A stretch of DNA of 64,000 nucleotides. Source: Oscillospiraceae bacterium (GTDB taxonomy: Bacteria > Bacillota > Clostridia > Oscillospirales > Ruminococcaceae). The stretch covers positions 62,001 to 126,000 of the forward strand of contig JAFZPP010000016.1 in NCBI GenBank assembly GCA_017550285.1, in the 5' to 3' direction. Numbering within the stretch: position 1 is the first letter of the stretch; every line of letters starts with the position of its first letter. Made by a program: the position numbers and the translations under genes. This document shows positions 1 to 8,288 of the stretch, piece after piece. The notes under the pieces were generated by a model. That model was not told the origin of the DNA. It saw only the letters and a list, made by a program, of their open reading frames with translations, and did not search any database.

Positions 1-150
1 GAGGACATTGCAGCCGATGCCGCTGCCCATATCAATATAAGTTTTGCCGTTTTCATCGGTACAGGTGCAGTTATGCCCCTGCGCCTCGACCAGCGGGATT
101 CTGCCGAAGGCTTTCATCGTGTGCTGATCGGTTGCTTGTATTGTATTCAT
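1..150 (-). CDS. argD: Acetylornithine aminotransferase, N-terminal fragment
   Basis: Only the first 50 codons are present; the gene runs off the left edge. ArgD is a PLP-dependent enzyme that transaminates N-acetylglutamate semialdehyde to N-acetylornithine. The visible N-terminus resembles the family start: a basic opening, then TDENGKTYIDMGSGIG, the conserved DxxGKxYlD-SGIG stretch. The ATG at 150 is preceded by AAGGAG at good spacing. It is the last visible gene of an arginine cluster (argC, argJ, argB, lipoprotein, argD). Its start lies inside the 3' end of the upstream lipoprotein gene, with 80 bases shared in a different frame. Identity rests on the N-terminus plus context. Confidence 0.88.
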   Translation of the reverse strand, partial: MNTIQATDQHTMKAFGRIPLVEAQGHNCTCTDENGKTYIDMGSGIGCNVL

Positions 151-682
151 GTTCGGATTCTCCTTTATCTGATTCATCATCCATATAGAAGCCGTGACTG
201 AACAGCACGGCGTTCAGTTCATCGTATCCCTGCTTTTTATGATGTGCCGGACGTGCGGAATACACATATTCTACGCCGTCCTTCGGATACGTATGGACAA
301 CCAGTGTGTCTTCATATCCTGCATAATCATCCTGCCAGTTATAGAAATAACAGGTATTGAGCGCACTAGCTATTTCCTCTGCATGTGCTTCTGAGATCGT
401 TTTTTCGACATTATAAACAATCTCGGAATTCCGGTTGACACGGTGTGTGTAGGTCATTGTCTCGAAATCCCAGATATAGATTGCTTCTTCATGCGGCAGA
501 TCACGGTTGACATAGAAATACACAGACGAAATCTCGTTTATGCTGTACGAGATTCGATCAGTTTCATCCGGAACAGGAGGTACGCTGTCAGGGTCAATCA
601 CCTGATAGGTGATCGTATCCTTTTTTTGACAGCCGCAAAGCAGGAGGGCGGCTGAGAGGATTGCGCAGCAGATGCGGCGCAT
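71..682 (-). CDS. Putative lipoprotein embedded in the arginine cluster
   Basis: 203 residues with a lipoprotein signal: short basic start, hydrophobic core, then LLLCGCQKKD, giving a lipobox Cys near residue 18. The rest is soluble and acidic and I recognise no family. The ATG at 682 lies one base after the argB stop (TGAG ATG), so translation is probably coupled to argB. The reading frame continues 80 bases past the argD start codon, so the last 26 or so residues are read from argD DNA in another frame and have a low-complexity, shadow-like composition. Either the overlap is genuine or the true stop has been lost by mutation. Why a lipoprotein sits between argB and argD is unclear. Confidence 0.7.
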   Translation of the reverse strand: MRRICCAILSAALLLCGCQKKDTITYQVIDPDSVPPVPDETDRISYSINEISSVYFYVNRDLPHEEAIYIWDFETMTYTHRVNRNSEIVYNVEKTISEAHAEEIASALNTCYFYNWQDDYAGYEDTLVVHTYPKDGVEYVYSARPAHHKKQGYDELNAVLFSHGFYMDDESDKGESEHEYNTSNRSAHDESLRQNPAGRGAGA

Positions 683-683
683 C

Positions 684-1574
684 TCAGTATACGCTCAGGA
701 ACTGTGTGCCGACACCCTCGTTCGAGCAAATTTCGACGAGAATGGAATGCGGCACTCTGCCGTCGATAATGACAGCCTTTTTGACACCGCGGCGGATTGC
801 TTCGACGCAGCAGTCGATCTTCGGGATCATACCGCCGGAGATAACGCCCTGACGCTTTAGGTTCTGCACTTCACTGATATTGACTGACGGGATCAGCGTG
901 GACGGGTCATCCTTATCGCGGAGCAGACCGGCAATATCGGTCATGAGAATGAGATTCTCTGCGCCGAGTGCAGCTGCAATGGAAGCCGCAGCCGTGTCTG
1001 CATTGACATTGTAAACCTGACCGTCCGGACCGCAGGCTACTGTCGCAATGACAGGAATATAGCCGTTATTGAGTGCAGTAAGAATCGGCTTGGTATTGAC
1101 ATCAGTGATCTCGCCGACGAGACCGAGGTCCGGCTTGGAATCCTTCTTTTTCGCCTGGAGAAGCGCGCCGTCGATGCCGGAGAGACCGATTGCCTGACCG
1201 GAGTGCCGTGTCAGATGTGATACAAGCTCCTTATTGACCTTGCCGGCAAGTACCATCCGGACAACATCAGCCGTTTCAGCATCCGTGTAGCGCAGTCCGC
1301 CGATGAATTTGCTTTCAATATTGAGACGGTGCAGCATATCGCTGATTTCCGGACCGCCGCCGTGTACGAGGACAACTCGGATGCCGACCAGCGACAGCAG
1401 TACAATATCACTCATAACGGCTTCTTTCAGCGCTTCATTGGTCATTGCATTGCCGCCGTACTTGACGACGATGATCTTCTGATTGTAGCGCTGGATATAG
1501 GGGAGCGCGTCAATCAGTACCTGCGAGCGGATTTTCGTGGAAATGCTCTCAGGAATCTCCATTTTATCTAACAT
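684..1574 (-). CDS. argB: Acetylglutamate kinase
   Basis: 296 residues. Phosphorylates N-acetyl-L-glutamate with ATP, the second step of arginine synthesis. The amino-acid-kinase fold is clear: VVKYGGNAM at the N-terminus (catalytic Lys and Gly-rich loop), LVHGGGPEIS, GLSGIDG, NVNADTAA and LTDIAGLL. Length matches the family. The ATG at 1574 follows AAAGGAG about 11 bases upstream; a longer in-frame start eight codons earlier lacks such a site. It lies 41 bases after argJ. The N-terminal extension before the kinase core resembles that of arginine-sensitive enzymes, so feedback inhibition is possible but not shown. Confidence 0.97.
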   Translation of the reverse strand: MLDKMEIPESISTKIRSQVLIDALPYIQRYNQKIIVVKYGGNAMTNEALKEAVMSDIVLLSLVGIRVVLVHGGGPEISDMLHRLNIESKFIGGLRYTDAETADVVRMVLAGKVNKELVSHLTRHSGQAIGLSGIDGALLQAKKKDSKPDLGLVGEITDVNTKPILTALNNGYIPVIATVACGPDGQVYNVNADTAAASIAAALGAENLILMTDIAGLLRDKDDPSTLIPSVNISEVQNLKRQGVISGGMIPKIDCCVEAIRRGVKKAVIIDGRVPHSILVEICSNEGVGTQFLSVY

Positions 1575-1615
1575 ATTGCTTGAAACTCCTTTCCGCAAAC
1601 GCGGATTATATTCTA

Positions 1616-2926
1616 TCAGCTTCTGTAATCGCCGTTGATTTTCACGTAGTCATACGTGAGGTCGCAGCCCCATGCCACAGCGGCAGCATCGCCGTCGCCG
1701 AGAGAAATCAGTACCTGCACTTCATCTTCGAGCAGAATTTTCTTTGCCTTCTCCTCGGAGAACGGTACGCCGCAGCCGTTTTCTGCAACCGTGATGCGCC
1801 CCTTTTCCGATGCCAGATCAACGCTGACCTTATTTACATCATACTCGCAGTCTGAATAGCCCATTGCACAGGCAATTCTGCCCCAGTTTGCATCGGCGCC
1901 GAACATTGCAGCCTTAAAAAGGCTCGATTCGATGACGCTTTTTGCAATGGTCTCTGCGACCTGCTCGCTCGGCGCTTCACTGACAACGCATTCAATCAGC
2001 TTGGTTGCGCCTTCGCCGTCGGCTGCACACATTCTTGCAAGATTCAGCATGACCGCATAGAGTGCACCGCGAAATGCAGCATAATCTGCGGATTCATCCT
2101 TGATCTCGCTGTTGCCAGCCATGCCGTTTGCCATGACACAGACCATATCGTTTGTGGACTGGTCGCCGTCAACCGAAACACGGTTCAGTGTGACACGTAC
2201 CACATCGGACAGTGCCTGCCGGAGCATTGCAGAGGAAATTGCGCAGTCGGTGGTCAGGAACGTAAGCGTTGTTGCCATGTTCGGATGAATCATGCCGCTG
2301 CCCTTGAGCATACCGCCGAGCGTGACAGTCTTCCTGCCGAGCTTGAATCTGACTGCGACCTGCTTTTCACATGTATCAGTCGTCATGATCGCGTGTACAG
2401 CTTCCTCATTGCCTTCATAGCTTAAACCGTCAACGAGTGCGGGAATTGCATCTCGGATCGGTTCAATCGGGAGAATCTGTCCAATGACGCCGGTCGAAGC
2501 GACAACAACATCCTCTGCATCGAGCCGGAGTGCTTTCGCAGCGAGTTCGCACATTTTTTCAGCCTTCTCAACGCCGTCCGCGTTGCAGGTGTTGGCATTG
2601 ACAGAGTTGACGATCACAGCCTGTGCGATGCCGTTTTTCAAATGTTCCTTCGTCACAAGAATCGGCGCGCCCTTGACCTTGTTGGATGTGTAGACCGCTG
2701 CCGTATTGCACGGGCAGTCAGCAAGAATCATCGCAAGATCATTCTTTTTCGGTGCATTGTCTTCTTCCGGCAGTGCATTGTTCGCTGCGAGATTCTGCTC
2801 CGATACAGTATCCTCGGGCAGTGCATTATGTTTCAGACCGCAGCAGACGCCGTTTGCCTTGAAGCCCTGTGCCGCACAGACACCGCCGTCGGTAAATGTA
2901 TATCCGGGAAATGTTTGCAGTTTCAT
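1616..2926 (-). CDS. argJ: Bifunctional ornithine acetyltransferase / N-acetylglutamate synthase
   Basis: 436 residues. ArgJ recycles the acetyl group from N-acetylornithine to glutamate; in bifunctional forms it also makes N-acetylglutamate from acetyl-CoA. The self-cleavage site is visible in GMIHPNMATTLTF, where the Thr after MAT-level Ala becomes the nucleophile of the beta chain. Other family motifs are GVCAAQGFKANGV near the N-terminus and ADGEGATK late in the protein. The ATG at 2926 is preceded by AGGAG; the longer open frame lacks a site. It starts 14 bases after argC. No separate argA or argE is seen in the window, consistent with the cyclic pathway. Confidence 0.97.
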   Translation of the reverse strand: MKLQTFPGYTFTDGGVCAAQGFKANGVCCGLKHNALPEDTVSEQNLAANNALPEEDNAPKKNDLAMILADCPCNTAAVYTSNKVKGAPILVTKEHLKNGIAQAVIVNSVNANTCNADGVEKAEKMCELAAKALRLDAEDVVVASTGVIGQILPIEPIRDAIPALVDGLSYEGNEEAVHAIMTTDTCEKQVAVRFKLGRKTVTLGGMLKGSGMIHPNMATTLTFLTTDCAISSAMLRQALSDVVRVTLNRVSVDGDQSTNDMVCVMANGMAGNSEIKDESADYAAFRGALYAVMLNLARMCAADGEGATKLIECVVSEAPSEQVAETIAKSVIESSLFKAAMFGADANWGRIACAMGYSDCEYDVNKVSVDLASEKGRITVAENGCGVPFSEEKAKKILLEDEVQVLISLGDGDAAAVAWGCDLTYDYVKINGDYRS

Positions 2927-2940
2927 TATTATTGACTCCT

Positions 2941-3891
2941 TTATTCCAGTCCGGTTTCTTCCGGTGCGCCGGTCATAATGTTGAAGCACTGGAGTGCTGC
3001 GCCCGAAGCGCCTTTGCCGAGATTATCAAGTCTGGCTGCGAGCAGAATCTGCTCATCGTTGCCGCAGACGAATACCTCAAGCAGATTTGTTCCTGCAAGC
3101 GTATTCGCAGGGAGGAATCCGTTTTCGAGAACATCTGCACCCTGCAAAGCACGAACTTTGACGAATCTCTGTCCGGCATAATGCTTTTCAAACATCGCAT
3201 GGATTTCTTCCAGAGAGGGATTGCCGCTGAGCAGTCTGCGGTGCAGCGGAACGGATACGACCATACCGGCAAAATAATCACAGACAAGCGGGTTAAACAT
3301 CGGCGGATAAGTCAGCCCCGAGATTTTCTGCATTTCCGGCTGATGCTTATGCTTCTGACCGAGTGCATACTGCCGCGGGCTTTCATAATCCGACGGTTTT
3401 TCATCCGATTCGTAAACGGCGATTGCATTTTTGCCTGCACCGCTGTAACCGGATACCGCATGGCACGTGACCGGATAATCCTTCGGCATCATGCCGCTCT
3501 GAATCATCGGATACACGAGTGATGCAAAGCCGGATGCATAGCAGCCGGGGACAGCAACGCGCTTGGATGTGCGGATTTTCTCGCGGTGTGCAGCAGAGAG
3601 TTCCGGAAAGCCGTATGCCCAGTCCGGATTCGTGCGGTGTGCCGTCGAGGCGTCTATGATGCGCGTTGCCGGATTCTCGACAAACGATACCGCTTCAATC
3701 GAAGCTGCATCCGGCAGGCAGAGGAATGTGACATCCGATTCATTGATCAGTCTTGCACGCTCTGCATTGTCACGGTGCAGCGCAGGATCAATCGTCAGCA
3801 GCTCGATGTCGCTGCGATTCCTGATGCGCTCAAAGAGTTTCAGTCCGGTTGTGCCTGCCTGACCGTCAATATATACCTTTGTATTCTTCAT
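2941..3891 (-). CDS. argC: N-acetyl-gamma-glutamyl-phosphate reductase (class 2)
   Basis: 316 residues. NADPH-dependent reduction of N-acetylglutamyl phosphate to the semialdehyde. The N-terminus has a Rossmann loop DGQAGTTGLKL, and the active-site Cys is in VAVPGCYASGF. The roughly 310-residue length and TTGLK loop indicate the shorter class 2 type. The ATG at 3891 follows AGGAAAAGG; the upstream ATG in the open frame is not supported. The first 26 bases overlap the end of the small membrane protein gene. It is the first arg gene of the argC-J-B-(lipoprotein)-D run. Confidence 0.95.
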   Translation of the reverse strand: MKNTKVYIDGQAGTTGLKLFERIRNRSDIELLTIDPALHRDNAERARLINESDVTFLCLPDAASIEAVSFVENPATRIIDASTAHRTNPDWAYGFPELSAAHREKIRTSKRVAVPGCYASGFASLVYPMIQSGMMPKDYPVTCHAVSGYSGAGKNAIAVYESDEKPSDYESPRQYALGQKHKHQPEMQKISGLTYPPMFNPLVCDYFAGMVVSVPLHRRLLSGNPSLEEIHAMFEKHYAGQRFVKVRALQGADVLENGFLPANTLAGTNLLEVFVCGNDEQILLAARLDNLGKGASGAALQCFNIMTGAPEETGLE

Positions 3892-4099
3892 TTTCCTTTT
3901 CCTCACGTTTCTTCTTTGCGGCACGGTAAAAATGCATCAGATTCCAGATGCAAGCAGATGCCAGTACCACGATCACCCAGATGCGTGATGCAAGCAGACC
4001 GGAATCCGGAAATTTGAACATCAGAATCAACTGACCGGTCAGCCAGATGATAAATGCAATCAGAGTGACAATGAAAATATAGCGGATACGCTGCTTCAT
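3866..4099 (-). CDS. Small two-helix membrane protein in the arginine cluster
   Basis: 77 residues with two predicted membrane helices (about residues 7-29 and 39-58) and a highly charged, Lys/Glu-rich C-terminal tail. I recognise no family. Its ATG overlaps the argH stop as ATGA and its 3' end overlaps the start of argC by 26 bases, so it is tightly locked into the operon, which argues for a real gene. The tail probably faces the cytoplasm by the positive-inside rule. A role in transport or in tethering a pathway enzyme is possible but only a guess. Confidence 0.75.
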   Translation of the reverse strand: MKQRIRYIFIVTLIAFIIWLTGQLILMFKFPDSGLLASRIWVIVVLASACIWNLMHFYRAAKKKREEKENEEYKGIY

Positions 4100-5481
4100 A
4101 CGGATAATTCCTCAATCGCCGTTTTTGCAGCAGTCAGCTGCTCTCTGACAGCCGAGGCGGAAGGACCGCCCTCAGAGATTCTTCCGTTCAGACAGGTTTC
4201 AAGCGCGATTGCATCGTATACATCCTGATCGAATGCTTCACTGGCTTCCTGATAGGCTTCGAGCGGCAGGGTTTCGAGCGTGACACCCTCACGGATGCAT
4301 CTTGCAACGAGTGTACCCGTAATTTTATAGGCATCGCGGAAGGGGAGTCCCTTCTTGACGAGGTAGTCCGCGCAGTCCGTGGCATTGATGAAGCCCTTTG
4401 CAGCGGCAGCACGCATATTCTCCTTGTTGACGCGCATCGTTGCGAGCATCGGGTCAAAGGTCTTGAGGCAGAGCTTTGCCTGATCAATCGCATCAAAAAT
4501 CGCTTCCTTGTCCTCCTGCATATCCTTATTATATGCGAGCGGCAGACCTTTCAGCATCGAGAGCAGCGTTGTCAGATCGCCGATGACTCTGCCGGTCTTG
4601 CCGCGAATCAGCTCCGTGACATCCGGATTCTTTTTCTGCGGCATGATTGAGGAGCCGGTTGCATAGGCGTCGTCGAGTTCAATAAACTTGAACTCCCACG
4701 AACACCAGAGGATGATTTCCTCGGAGAATCGGGAAAGATGTACCATCAGCAGGGAAAGTGCATTTGCAAGCTCCACGCAGAAATCACGGTCGGATACAGC
4801 ATCCAGCGAATTCGGGACAGGCGCCGTGAATGCAAGAAGCTCTGCGGTCTGTTTCCGGTTAATCGGATAGGTCGTGCCGGCAAGTGCGCCTGCACCGAGC
4901 GGGCAGTAGTTCATACGCTTTGCGGTATCGACCAGTCTGCCGTCGTCGCGCAGGAGCATCCAGACATATGCAAGGATATGATGTGCGAGCGTGACCGGCT
5001 GTGCGCGTTGGAGATGCGTATACCCCGGCATGATTGTTTCGGTGTGCTGCTCTGCGATTTTGACAAGCGTTCTGAGCAGATTATGCAGCAGCTTTCGGAT
5101 TTCTGCAATCTCGTCACGGAGAATCAGACGTACATCCAGCGCGACCTGATCGTTTCTGGAACGTGCGGTATGCAGACGCTTGCCTGCATCGCCGATGCGC
5201 TTCGTCAGCTCTGCCTCGACGAACATATGGATATCTTCTGCTGTCGGGTCCATCAGCAGCGCACCGGAATCCAGATCGGCGAGAATGCCTTTCAGTCCTA
5301 CGATGATCTTCTGTGCATCATCCTTCGGGATAATGCCACAGTCTCCGAGCATCGTTGCATGTGCGATGCTGCCGCGGATATCCTGTGCATACATTCTTCC
5401 GTCAAAGGAGATCGAGGAATTGAATGCATTGACAGTTTCATCGACCTCTTTTGAAAATCTGCCTGCCCACATTTTTGCCAT
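4096..5481 (-). CDS. argH: Argininosuccinate lyase
   Basis: 461 residues, normal length. Splits argininosuccinate to arginine and fumarate, the last step of the pathway. The fumarase/aspartase superfamily signature GSSIMPQKKNPD is intact, with the N-terminal MWAGRFSKEVD and RSRNDQVALD motifs (substrate and catalytic residues) and TxLQRAQP. The ATG at 5481 follows GAAGGAAAGGA. An intrinsic terminator lies between argG and this gene, so argH expression may depend on readthrough. Confidence 0.97.
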   Translation of the reverse strand: MAKMWAGRFSKEVDETVNAFNSSISFDGRMYAQDIRGSIAHATMLGDCGIIPKDDAQKIIVGLKGILADLDSGALLMDPTAEDIHMFVEAELTKRIGDAGKRLHTARSRNDQVALDVRLILRDEIAEIRKLLHNLLRTLVKIAEQHTETIMPGYTHLQRAQPVTLAHHILAYVWMLLRDDGRLVDTAKRMNYCPLGAGALAGTTYPINRKQTAELLAFTAPVPNSLDAVSDRDFCVELANALSLLMVHLSRFSEEIILWCSWEFKFIELDDAYATGSSIMPQKKNPDVTELIRGKTGRVIGDLTTLLSMLKGLPLAYNKDMQEDKEAIFDAIDQAKLCLKTFDPMLATMRVNKENMRAAAAKGFINATDCADYLVKKGLPFRDAYKITGTLVARCIREGVTLETLPLEAYQEASEAFDQDVYDAIALETCLNGRISEGGPSASAVREQLTAAKTAIEELSV

Positions 5482-5507
5482 ATTGATTGATCCTTTCCTT
5501 CGGGATG

Positions 5508-5551
5508 AAAAAACAGACAGGGCGACCTGCGAAAGCCGCCCTTTCCGTCTG
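5508..5551 (-). terminator. Intrinsic terminator between argG and argH
   Basis: On the minus strand, CAGAC and AGGGCG arms pair with CGCCCT and GTCTG, followed by six T. It lies 15 bases after the argG stop and before the argH ribosome binding site. It would make argG more abundant than the downstream arg genes, unless the hairpin is regulated. Confidence 0.75.
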
Positions 5552-5565
5552 AAATGTTTGTTTGA

Positions 5566-6798
5566 TTATTTGCCGCGCTTCTGGTTGAGCTTTGCGCGAA
5601 CCTTGATCGGCAGACCGTACAGATTGATGAAGCCTGCGGAATCCTTCTGATCGTAGACATCGTCCTCATCGAAGGTTGCGACTTCCTCATCATAGAGCGT
5701 ATCAGGCGAGGTAATGCCTGCGGTGATGATATTGCCCTTGTAGAGCTTCAGCTTGACTGTACCGTTGACGTTCTGCTGTGTGCTGTCTACAAATGCATCC
5801 AGTGCCTCACGGAGCGGGGTAAACCATTGACCGTTGTAAACGAGGTCTGCATACTGATGCGAGAGCTGCTCCTTGACTCTTGCGGTCTGCTTATCGAGCG
5901 TAATGGTTTCGAGTGCAGCGTGTGCATAGTAGAGGATCGTGCCGCCGGGAGTCTCATAGACGCCGCGGCTCTTCATGCCGACCAGACGGTTTTCGACAAT
6001 ATCGGTGATGCCGATGCCGTTTGCGCCGCCGAGTGCATTCAGCTTGCGGACAATATCGCTGCCCTTCATCTTGACGCCGTCCACAGCGACCGGAACGCCC
6101 TTTTCAAAGTCGATTGTAACATAGGTCGGGGTATCGGGCGCCTGCTCCGGAGAAACGCCGAGCTCCAGGAAGCCGGGCTTATTGTACTGCGGCTCATTTG
6201 CCGGATTTTCGAGGTCAAGACCCTCGTGGGAGATATGCCAGAGGTTCTTATCCTTGGAATAGTTGGTCTCACGGGAAATCTTCAGCGGGATGTTATGTGC
6301 CTCAGCGTAGTCGATCTCCTCATCACGGGACTTGATATCCCAGATTCTCCACGGTGCGATGATTTTCATATCAGGGCAGAATGCCTTAATCGTCAGCTCA
6401 AAACGAACCTGATCGTTGCCCTTGCCTGTGCAGCCGTGGCAGATCGCATCTGCGCCTTCCTTCATGGCAATTTCCGCGATTCTCTTTGCAATAATCGGGC
6501 GGGCAAAGGAGGTGCCGAGCAGATATTTGCCCTCATAGACAGCGCCTGCCTTGACAGTCGGGAAGACATAATCGTCGATGAATTCATCGGTAAGGTCTTC
6601 GATGTACAGCTTGGAAGCGCCGGTCTTGATTGCCTTTTCCTCGAGACCGTCAAGCTCTGTACCCTGTCCGACGTCGCCGGAAACAGCGATGACCTCGCAG
6701 CCCGGATAGGTTTCCTTCAGCCACGGAATGATAATCGAGGTATCGAGACCGCCTGAATATGCAAGTACGATTTTCTTCGGAATTTTGGTTTCAGCCAT
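5566..6798 (-). CDS. argG: Argininosuccinate synthase
   Basis: 410 residues, normal length. Joins citrulline and aspartate with ATP to argininosuccinate. The PP-loop AYSGGLDTS is at residues 13-21, and [13 protein letters not shown], a hallmark of the family, is in the middle. Also seen are the [10 protein letters not shown] and [10 protein letters not shown] stretches. ATG at 6798 is preceded by AGAAAGGAAG. It is the first gene of the cluster, directly behind a consensus promoter and two palindromes that could bind ArgR. A terminator follows. Confidence 0.98.
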   Translation of the reverse strand: MAETKIPKKIVLAYSGGLDTSIIIPWLKETYPGCEVIAVSGDVGQGTELDGLEEKAIKTGASKLYIEDLTDEFIDDYVFPTVKAGAVYEGKYLLGTSFARPIIAKRIAEIAMKEGADAICHGCTGKGNDQVRFELTIKAFCPDMKIIAPWRIWDIKSRDEEIDYAEAHNIPLKISRETNYSKDKNLWHISHEGLDLENPANEPQYNKPGFLELGVSPEQAPDTPTYVTIDFEKGVPVAVDGVKMKGSDIVRKLNALGGANGIGITDIVENRLVGMKSRGVYETPGGTILYYAHAALETITLDKQTARVKEQLSHQYADLVYNGQWFTPLREALDAFVDSTQQNVNGTVKLKLYKGNIITAGITSPDTLYDEEVATFDEDDVYDQKDSAGFINLYGLPIKVRAKLNQKRGK

Positions 6799-6853
6799 GA
6801 TAATGATCTTCCTTTCTGACAGTCAGTTGAAACTGTCTGTAAAATCCTTTTCT

Positions 6854-6881
6854 ATTATACACGTATTTCTGAATTTGTCAA
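6854..6881 (-). promoter_or_regulatory. Sigma-A promoter for argG
   Basis: Minus strand: TTGACA (6876-6881) and TATAAT (6854-6859), 16 bases apart, both perfect consensus. It lies about 55 bases upstream of the argG start. Confidence 0.88.
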
Positions 6882-6902
6882 GGGATATTTGCATAATTCC
6901 GG

Positions 6903-6949
6903 AATATTCATGAATATTATTCGTTATATGCATAAATTGATGCATATAA
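6903..6949. promoter_or_regulatory. Tandem palindromes upstream of argG, candidate ArgR/AhrC operators
   Basis: Two AT-rich inverted repeats in a row. AATATTCATGAATATT (6903-6918) is a perfect 16-base palindrome. A second has 10-base arms TTATATGCAT/ATGCATATAA around a 6-base centre (6924-6949). Both contain TGAAT- or TGCAT-like half-sites as in ARG boxes. They lie just upstream of the argG -35 element. ArgR is the natural candidate, but spacing differs from the textbook ARG box. Confidence 0.5.
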
Positions 6950-8158
6950 TCAATCAGGGAAGAATGAGCAGAAATCCTGTGTGCCGTAAAAGTAGCCGTC
7001 TGCGTCCTTGTTGTAGGCGAATCCGACGCCGATATGCGTGAAATCGGTACTGAGCAGGTTTTCGCGGTGCACATCGGAGCCGAGCCAGCCGTCGAGCGCA
7101 TCAAATGTATCAAACTGACCGCGGTCGATGTTTTCACCGCCCGCCATGTAGTCGATGCCGGCGTTGAGCATTCTGTCCTTACGCGAGGTGCCGTCGGAGC
7201 TGTGATGCTCGAACATATTATTTGCAGCCATATCGACACTGTGTGCGCGCGCGATTTTTGCAAGCTCCGGATGCCATTCCAGCACAGGGAGACCGTTGCG
7301 GGCACGCAGACCGTTCAGTGCATAATAATTGAGTTTTGAAAGCACCTCCAGATCATCGCGGTTTGCCAGCTTATCAAAGCGGATGCTGACATCGGCGCGC
7401 AGGACCGTGACAGCGTAAAGCTCACCGGTTTCACTGTTGAATTCGTCGCGGTATTCGCGGACAGAATAGCCGGAAGGCGGAGTATATTCACTGCAAATCC
7501 TGTAATAGCCGACGATATCGTCCTGATAGGCGATTGCGACCGTCGTATTTTTCGGATCATTTGCAAAGATTGCAAAAATGATGTTGCCGATTTCATAATT
7601 CACGGTCAGCATTTCATTCGGTTCCGTTTTGCCCGAAAGAACAGAGATCGAAACACCGAGCGGATACTGCGTCTGATCTGCGGTGAAATCAGAGTTTTCC
7701 GGCTGTGCCGGTTCGGTATCTGATATCGAAACAGTGGTCGTCACTGTTGCGGTGCTGACTGTAGACTCGACAGATGTTGTCTCTGTTTCTGCGGAAGTTG
7801 TTTCCATTCCCGGTGCGGTCTCAATGTACGGATTCGGCGGCATCGGAACCTGTTTTGCGATCATGCGCAGAATATGAAGGGAATCCTGATCGTCGATGGT
7901 CTGATCCTGATTCGCGTCTGCGTTTGTCATGCCCTGCCTGGAGATCATTGCGTTCGGATCCTCGGCGCAGAATCTGGAAAGCAGAACGGCATCCGATACG
8001 TCGATTGATTTGTCAACGTTCACATCACCCGGATAAAATACGCCGCCGAATGCATGGAGCGCAAGCAGTGAGATCAAAACTGCAAAGGAAACCGCTGCTG
8101 GTATGATTATCTTGTAAAGCCGCGGCTTTCGCTTCGATGCAGTACAGTTCGTATTCAT
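6950..8158 (-). CDS. Membrane-anchored protein with dockerin and CAP/SCP domain
   Basis: 402 residues. Basic N-terminus and hydrophobic segment (16-38), either an uncleaved anchor or a signal peptide. A complete dockerin follows at about 43-103: first calcium loop DVNVDKSIDVSD, second DANQDQTIDDQD. Then a Ser/Thr linker (115-150), an unassigned beta-rich region (160-265), and a C-terminal CAP domain (about 275-398) with the usual His306, His318/319, Glu342 and His364 cavity residues (FEHHSSDG, GENID, DVHRENLL). The dockerin is unusual in being N-terminal, near the membrane. CAP domains occur in secreted bacterial proteins of mostly unknown function. The ATG at 8158 follows AAAGGGGT. Confidence 0.88.
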   Translation of the reverse strand: MNTNCTASKRKPRLYKIIIPAAVSFAVLISLLALHAFGGVFYPGDVNVDKSIDVSDAVLLSRFCAEDPNAMISRQGMTNADANQDQTIDDQDSLHILRMIAKQVPMPPNPYIETAPGMETTSAETETTSVESTVSTATVTTTVSISDTEPAQPENSDFTADQTQYPLGVSISVLSGKTEPNEMLTVNYEIGNIIFAIFANDPKNTTVAIAYQDDIVGYYRICSEYTPPSGYSVREYRDEFNSETGELYAVTVLRADVSIRFDKLANRDDLEVLSKLNYYALNGLRARNGLPVLEWHPELAKIARAHSVDMAANNMFEHHSSDGTSRKDRMLNAGIDYMAGGENIDRGQFDTFDALDGWLGSDVHRENLLSTDFTHIGVGFAYNKDADGYFYGTQDFCSFFPD

Positions 8159-8241
8159 GGAAATACCCCTTTCAAATTGCAGAACATCAAAACAGTCGGA
8201 TTGTCAGTTGCGGCAGCGGAATACGGCGAGGTCTGATGATT

Positions 8242-8270
8242 ATTCTATTTATATATTTATACAGGATCAA
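8242..8270 (-). promoter_or_regulatory. Candidate promoter for the dockerin-CAP gene
   Basis: Minus strand TTGATC (8265-8270), 17 bases, TAGAAT (8242-8247), in the gap behind hpt and about 85 bases before the start. The match to consensus is moderate. Confidence 0.5.
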
Positions 8271-8288
8271 AATCCGGACTGAATATAA

